The position numbers and the translations under genes were made by a program. Positions 6,154 to 9,321 of a DNA stretch of 9,321 bases are shown here, one piece after another. The stretch's first letter is position 1, and every line of letters begins with the position of its first letter. This DNA is from WRDS01 sp964492775 (lineage in GTDB: Bacteria; Actinomycetota; Coriobacteriia; Anaerosomatales; PHET01). Under the pieces are notes generated by a model. The model saw only the letters and a program-made list of their open reading frames with translations. It had not been told where the DNA came from and ran no database searches. The DNA lies in the NCBI GenBank assembly GCA_964492775.1, contig CAZBLH010000045.1, positions 1 to 9,321 of the forward strand, written 5' to 3'.

Positions 6154-6288
6154 CAGATTCTCCTCCCGTACCGGTGACATATTGAAACGTATAGAAGCAA
6201 TAATAGACTGTATGTAGTAAGGTTATACTTTGAGGGTGCAGTTGTTCGGCTGTGGGCGCCAAATCGTTCAGTAGAAGGGGCATTCGAC
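6154..6288. promoter_or_regulatory. AT-rich divergent control region between DUF302 and ECF genes
   Basis: The stretch 6180-6235 is markedly AT-rich against the surrounding GC-rich DNA and must carry promoters for both directions. On the plus strand the best -10 candidate is TATACT (6224-6229), without a convincing -35 box. On the minus strand TATTAT and TATACG are possible -10 boxes. TATA-like half-sites recur (GTATA at 6189, GTATG at 6210, TTATACT at 6223), and AGTAA-GG-TTATACT is a bulged inverted repeat, possibly an operator. No riboswitch fold was recognised in the remaining leader before 6289. Confidence 0.5.
6160..6167 (-). promoter_or_regulatory. Ribosome binding site of the DUF302 gene
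   Basis: GGGAGGAG on the minus strand is 6 nt upstream of ATG 6153. It fixes that codon as the start and rejects the longer frame from 6180, in which this site would itself be coding. Confidence 0.8.
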
Positions 6289-6864
6289 ATGAACAAACGT
6301 GTTGCTCTGGTGTTCGTACCCGTAGGAATCGGCATCAACATCGTCGGCGGGCTGCTTGCCGGGGCGTTGAAGTTGCCGATCTTCCTCGACACCATCGGAA
6401 CGATTCTCTCGGCGGCGATCCTTGGTCCGTGGTGGGGGGCGCTCACTGGAGGCCTCACCAACATCATCATGTCGCTGCAGAACCCGATGGACATGTGGTT
6501 TGCGATCGTCAACATCGTCATCGGTCTCATCGTCGGCTTCGTCTCGATGAAGTTCGGGTTCCAGAAGTGGCTCGTGGTGCTCGTAACCGGCATCATCATC
6601 GCGGTCGTTGCACCGATCATCGGCACGACCATCGCGACGTACGTCTACGGTGGACTCACTGGCGGCGGTCTGGACATCTTCACCGCGGGCCTGATGAAGG
6701 CTGGATCCAGTGTGTTTGCGGCCGCGTTCATCCCGCGGATCTGGTCGAACCTGCTCGACAAGATCCCGTCGGTATTCATCGTGTGGGGCATCATCATGGC
6801 GCTGCCTAAGGCCCTGAAGGGCTTCGCGGCTGGCTCCGGCTCCGACGCTCCGTCCGCCGACTAG
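6289..6864 (+). CDS. ECF transporter S component, CD3073-like
   Basis: A 191-residue membrane protein with about six hydrophobic segments: roughly residues 4-26, 30-50, 68-88, 94-118, 127-150 and 158-178. This is the size and topology of the substrate-binding S subunit of energy-coupling factor transporters. Family-like features are the early Gly-rich helix (VGIGINIVGGLLAG), LDTIGTILSAAILGPWWGAL with the conserved D-x-x-G-T, and a TGGLTNII-type turn. The start is supported by AAGGGG 8 nt upstream. It heads a plus-strand operon with EcfT and EcfA, so this is a dedicated (group I) system. The sequence resembles the group I recall as CD3073, whose substrate is unassigned. It is not recognisably the biotin, thiamine, riboflavin, folate or cobalt type. 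The adjacent TudS-like desulfidase hints at a thiolated ligand. Confidence 0.85.
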   Translation: MNKRVALVFVPVGIGINIVGGLLAGALKLPIFLDTIGTILSAAILGPWWGALTGGLTNIIMSLQNPMDMWFAIVNIVIGLIVGFVSMKFGFQKWLVVLVTGIIIAVVAPIIGTTIATYVYGGLTGGGLDIFTAGLMKAGSSVFAAAFIPRIWSNLLDKIPSVFIVWGIIMALPKALKGFAAGSGSDAPSAD

Positions 6865-6885
6865 CCGAAGGGCATCGGGACAGGG

Positions 6886-7659
6886 TTGGCTGAGACTCAT
6901 GCGACAGACGGGCTCCCGGCTCTCGAGCCGGGGGCCCTTCCCGCTCCTGTAGGGCTGGAGACGGTCGGTGTCGGCGCGCGCGTGTTCCTCGCGCTGTTTG
7001 GACTGATTGCCGTGTCCATCACGAGTTCTCTGCCGGGGCTGTGTGTGCACATCGCGGTGATGCTGCTGGCGGCTATGTTGCTCGGCAGACTCCGTCCAGT
7101 GCTTGCGAGCTGGAAGAGCGTCGCGTGGGTCTCGTTCTCACTTCTGATCGTCTATGCCTGGGCCTATCCAGGCTCGACCGAGTACGTATGGATCTTCGGC
7201 GTGCAGTCGTTCCTGGCGGGACTGTTCATCGCGGTACGGCTGCTGGGATACGTGACTATCATGTACGGGCTGCTGATCCTCACTGGCCCGCTCGCCATCG
7301 TGGAGTGGGCGGGCGATGTGAATGAAGACCTCGGGATCATGGTCTCACTCACGCTGAGCGTCGTCCCGGTCATGAAGCGCGAAATGGACTCCACAATGGC
7401 CGCGCAGCAGGCTCGGGGACTCGACACGGGCGGCGACGTGTTCGCCAAGCTTCGCGCCTATCTGGCGGTGATCATTCCGGTGGTCGTCAAGTCACTTGTA
7501 CGCGCATATGGGATGGCGTCCCTGCTGCACGTGCGCGGCTACGGCTCGGGCAGACGACTGCCTCGTCGGCGTAGCGTCACGGCGCCAGTGATCGCGACAT
7601 TTGCGCTCGGCGTCATATGGATACTTGTCGCGGCAGTCTCGAGGGGAGCCTGGCTGTGA
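6886..7659 (+). CDS. ecfT: EcfT, energy-coupling transmembrane subunit
   Basis: A 257-residue EcfT/CbiQ-family protein that links the S component to the ATPases. Hydrophobic spans lie at about residues 33-67, 78-94, 103-134 and 150-163, with a last one near the C-terminus (about 235-255). The cytoplasmic coupling helices carry the two family motifs, ARG at 176-178 (AQQARGLDTGG) and a second at 216-218 that reads VRG rather than ARG (LHVRGYGSGRR). The start is a TTG 21 nt after the S-component stop, with GGGACAGGG immediately before it. The first 30 residues are Pro/Ala/Gly-rich and less certain. The gene ends in a 4-nt GTGA overlap with ecfA, so the operon is translationally coupled. Substrate choice lies with the S component, not with this subunit. 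Confidence 0.9.
   Translation: MAETHATDGLPALEPGALPAPVGLETVGVGARVFLALFGLIAVSITSSLPGLCVHIAVMLLAAMLLGRLRPVLASWKSVAWVSFSLLIVYAWAYPGSTEYVWIFGVQSFLAGLFIAVRLLGYVTIMYGLLILTGPLAIVEWAGDVNEDLGIMVSLTLSVVPVMKREMDSTMAAQQARGLDTGGDVFAKLRAYLAVIIPVVVKSLVRAYGMASLLHVRGYGSGRRLPRRRSVTAPVIATFALGVIWILVAAVSRGAWL
7641..7648 (+). promoter_or_regulatory. Ribosome binding site of the fused ecfA gene
   Basis: GAGGGGAG lies 7 nt before GTG 7656, inside the end of ecfT. It decides for the GTG start over an in-frame ATG at 7617, which would place 39 nt of extra overlap on ecfT and has no such site. Confidence 0.8.
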
Positions 7660-9077
7660 CGCGCTCCGGAGCAAGGGTCGAGGCAAGCGGGCTTGGCTTC
7701 GCGCACATCGGCTCCAAGTCTTGGGCGCTGTCCAAGGTCGACCTGAGCGTCGATGCAGGCAGCGAACTGTGGGTCACCGGACCGAACGCCTCGGGCAAGT
7801 CCACACTGTTGAGCATCCTGGCCGGCATCATCCCCGAGGTGATCGACGGCAAGATCACTGGACGCGTCGAGATCACCGGTGATGACGGACCGGTCGTCCC
7901 CACGATGGTGATGCAGGACTCTGGCGTCTACCTCTTCCGCTCGGTGCACGAGGAGGTCGCCTTCGTGCTCCTGAACTCCGGGGCCGATCCCGACACAGTT
8001 GCTGGAGGCGTCGAGAAGGCGCTTGCCGTCGTGGGTATTGCGCATCTCCAGGGACGCCGGATGCACACACTGTCCGGCGGCGAGAGGCAGAAGGTTGCCG
8101 TGGCCGCTGCGCTCGCCGTCGACCCGGACCTGCTGCTGCTGGACGAGCCATTCGAGCAGCTCGATCCTGCATCAGTGTCCGAGGTCTTCGAGATCTGCCG
8201 AGAGTCGTGCATCAAGCGGGAGATGACGCTCGTAGTCGCCACCCGCGAGGCGGGCCACGTGCCCGAGGGTGCAGCGGAGCTGCATCTCTCGGCCGGCGTC
8301 CCGGCACCGCGCGTCGACACGGAGGCGCCCGCGCCTCAGCGCCGCACCCCGATGACCCGCGGCGATGTCGTGCTTGAGTATGCATCCGTGACTCACCAGT
8401 ACTCGACCACGACCGGCGTGCGCGACGTCAGCCTCAGTGTGCACGCTGGCGAGTCGCTCGCCCTGCTCGGCCCGAACGGGGCGGGCAAGACCACGCTCAT
8501 GAAGCACGCCAACGGGCTGATGCGCCCGCAGGCGGGGGCCGTTCTCGTTCTCGGCGACGATATTGCCGAGAAACCCGTGTGGAAGACCGCGCGCGATATC
8601 GGCATGATCTTCCAGAACCCCGACGACCAGATCTTCAACCGGACCGTAGGCCAAGAGGTCGCGTGGGGACTCCGGGTCCGCGGCCTCGAGGCGTCTGAGG
8701 CCGAGGCCAGAGCGTCGGCTACGCTCGGCGAGCTGGGAATCGGCGACCTCGCATCCGAGAACCCGCACGAGCTGACCACCTCACAGCGCCAGCTCGTAGC
8801 GTTCGCCTCCATACTCGCGCTTGAGCCACCGGTGTTTGTGCTCGATGAGCCGACCAAGGCGCTCGACTCGCATGCTGCCGAGGTCGTCGCGGCCGCGGTC
8901 GACCGCCGCCTGGCCAAGGGCGCAGGCGTGCTGCTCGTCACCCATGACCTCGGGTTTGCCGCTCGACTCGCCGACCGCTCGGCGGTACTCGTAGACGGCG
9001 AAGTCGTCTGGACAGGCGAGACCGTCGACCTTCTCGGCGATTCGGATCTCCTGCGGCGCGGACGGCTGATCGCTTGA
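7656..9077 (+). CDS. ecfA: EcfA, tandem ABC ATPase (two nucleotide-binding domains in one chain)
   Basis: A 473-residue fusion of two ECF ATPases joined by a Pro/Ala-rich linker (about 215-235). Domain 1 has Walker A GPNASGKST (42-50), Q-loop Gln87, signature LSGGE (139-143) and Walker B LLLLDEP with Asp163-Glu164. Where the switch His should be it reads ATREAGH, giving Arg197. Domain 2 has Walker A GPNGAGKTT (272-280), FQNPDDQ (319-325), Walker B VLDEP with Asp397-Glu398 and His430 in VTHD, but its signature is LTTSQ (373-377) instead of LSGGQ. In the head-to-tail dimer one ATP site should be normal and the other degenerate. The GTG start at 7656 overlaps the ecfT stop and follows GAGGGGAG at 7641-7648. 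It powers uptake by the S component and EcfT encoded upstream. Confidence 0.93.
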   Translation: MTRSGARVEASGLGFAHIGSKSWALSKVDLSVDAGSELWVTGPNASGKSTLLSILAGIIPEVIDGKITGRVEITGDDGPVVPTMVMQDSGVYLFRSVHEEVAFVLLNSGADPDTVAGGVEKALAVVGIAHLQGRRMHTLSGGERQKVAVAAALAVDPDLLLLDEPFEQLDPASVSEVFEICRESCIKREMTLVVATREAGHVPEGAAELHLSAGVPAPRVDTEAPAPQRRTPMTRGDVVLEYASVTHQYSTTTGVRDVSLSVHAGESLALLGPNGAGKTTLMKHANGLMRPQAGAVLVLGDDIAEKPVWKTARDIGMIFQNPDDQIFNRTVGQEVAWGLRVRGLEASEAEARASATLGELGIGDLASENPHELTTSQRQLVAFASILALEPPVFVLDEPTKALDSHAAEVVAAAVDRRLAKGAGVLLVTHDLGFAARLADRSAVLVDGEVVWTGETVDLLGDSDLLRRGRLIA

Positions 9078-9126
9078 CCCCATAGCGGGCAGGTGTTACA
9101 GCAGAGAGCACAGGAATCGCGGGCCA

Positions 9127-9295
9127 GAAAGGTCCGCACGGGTGGCTGAGTGGAAGAGGGGTGCAAGACCCCCGCTGCCCCGCAGCCGTGAAGGGAACGA
9201 ACGCCCGCCGCGCCTCGCGCGGAAAGCCACTGGGGACGCACAGGCGCCCTGGGAAGGCCGGGCCAGTAGGTCGCCCTGAGCCGGAATACCGCGCC
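9127..9295 (+). promoter_or_regulatory. Cobalamin riboswitch
   Basis: The element carries the ordered conserved blocks of the B12 aptamer: a 5' GGTCCGCACGGGT segment (9131-9143), a GGAAGAGGGGTGCAAGACCCCC helix region (from 9152), the junction GCTGCCCCGCAGCCGTGA (9174-9191), the B12 box AGCCACTG (9225-9232), GGGAAGGC (9251-9258) and a 3' CCTGAGCCGGAATACC (9275-9290). Outer pairing may extend further, since GCGGG at 9085-9089 can pair with CCCGC at 9297-9301. The controlled gene starts beyond the window. Ligand binding normally lowers expression of B12 synthesis, transport or B12-independent enzymes. No T-rich terminator precedes the edge, and a ribosome-site-like AGGGAGGT follows, so control of translation is more likely. 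It lies after the ECF operon and does not regulate it. Confidence 0.93.
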
Positions 9296-9310
9296 ACCCG
9301 CCATATCTCG

Positions 9311-9318
9311 AGGGAGGT
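9311..9318 (+). promoter_or_regulatory. Probable ribosome binding site of the gene beyond the right edge
   Basis: AGGGAGGT lies 16 nt after the aptamer's 3' end, and the window ends 3 nt later. A start codon is expected within a few bases outside. Its position makes it a candidate target for sequestration by the riboswitch. Confidence 0.5.
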
Positions 9319-9321
9319 AGC

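Noticed and set aside
9138..9200. tRNA-Leu/Ser-like stretch (GGGTGGCTGAGTGG followed by stems)
   Set aside because: There is no acceptor stem, anticodon loop or T-arm in order, and the segment fits inside the conserved core of the cobalamin riboswitch.
8393..9304. 303-codon minus-strand open frame
   Set aside because: It is antisense to the second EcfA domain and the riboswitch, is Ser/Arg/Pro-rich, and has no recognisable domain.
1..9321. CRISPR arrays, insertion sequences or transposase genes
   Set aside because: No regularly spaced direct repeats, transposase motifs or terminal inverted repeats were seen on either strand.

Overview
The window is GC-rich DNA with tightly packed, overlapping genes, GTG/TTG starts and strong AGGAG-type ribosome sites. 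It carries a group I ECF vitamin-type transporter, a cobalamin riboswitch, a corrinoid sensor and a mercury-methylation corrinoid protein. This suggests an anaerobic, high-GC Gram-positive bacterium, possibly an actinobacterium of the Coriobacteriia/OPB41 type. That placement is an inference from gene content and base composition.

Layout: (1) 1-1415, minus strand: an ArsR-family repressor gene overlaps the start of hgcA. hgcA runs off the left edge with almost its whole coding region present. Two tandem inverted repeats sit on the arsR promoter. (2) 1583-2599, plus strand: a DUF72 (YecE-like) TIM-barrel protein, divergent from arsR. (3) 2602-5123, minus strand: a stand-alone cobalamin-binding protein with a CarH-like Wx9EH motif, then an FtsX/MacB-type permease and its LolD/MacB-type ATPase, with start/stop codons overlapping or 1 nt apart. 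(4) 5198-6153, minus strand: a DUF302 protein coupled by a TGATG overlap to a TudS-related putative desulfidase of the CD3072 type. (5) 6154-6288: an AT-rich divergent promoter region. (6) 6289-9077, plus strand: a complete ECF transporter, with a CD3073-like S component, EcfT, and one EcfA polypeptide carrying two ATPase domains. (7) 9127-9295: a cobalamin riboswitch whose regulated gene lies beyond the right edge.

How they may work together: the DUF302/TudS-like genes and the ECF transporter are divergent around one control region. They look like an uptake-and-processing unit for an unknown, perhaps sulfur-containing, small molecule. The ArsR protein probably represses its own operon and hgcA in response to a thiophilic metal or metalloid. 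Corrinoid chemistry recurs (HgcA, the B12 sensor, the riboswitch), but nothing in the sequence proves that these units are co-regulated.
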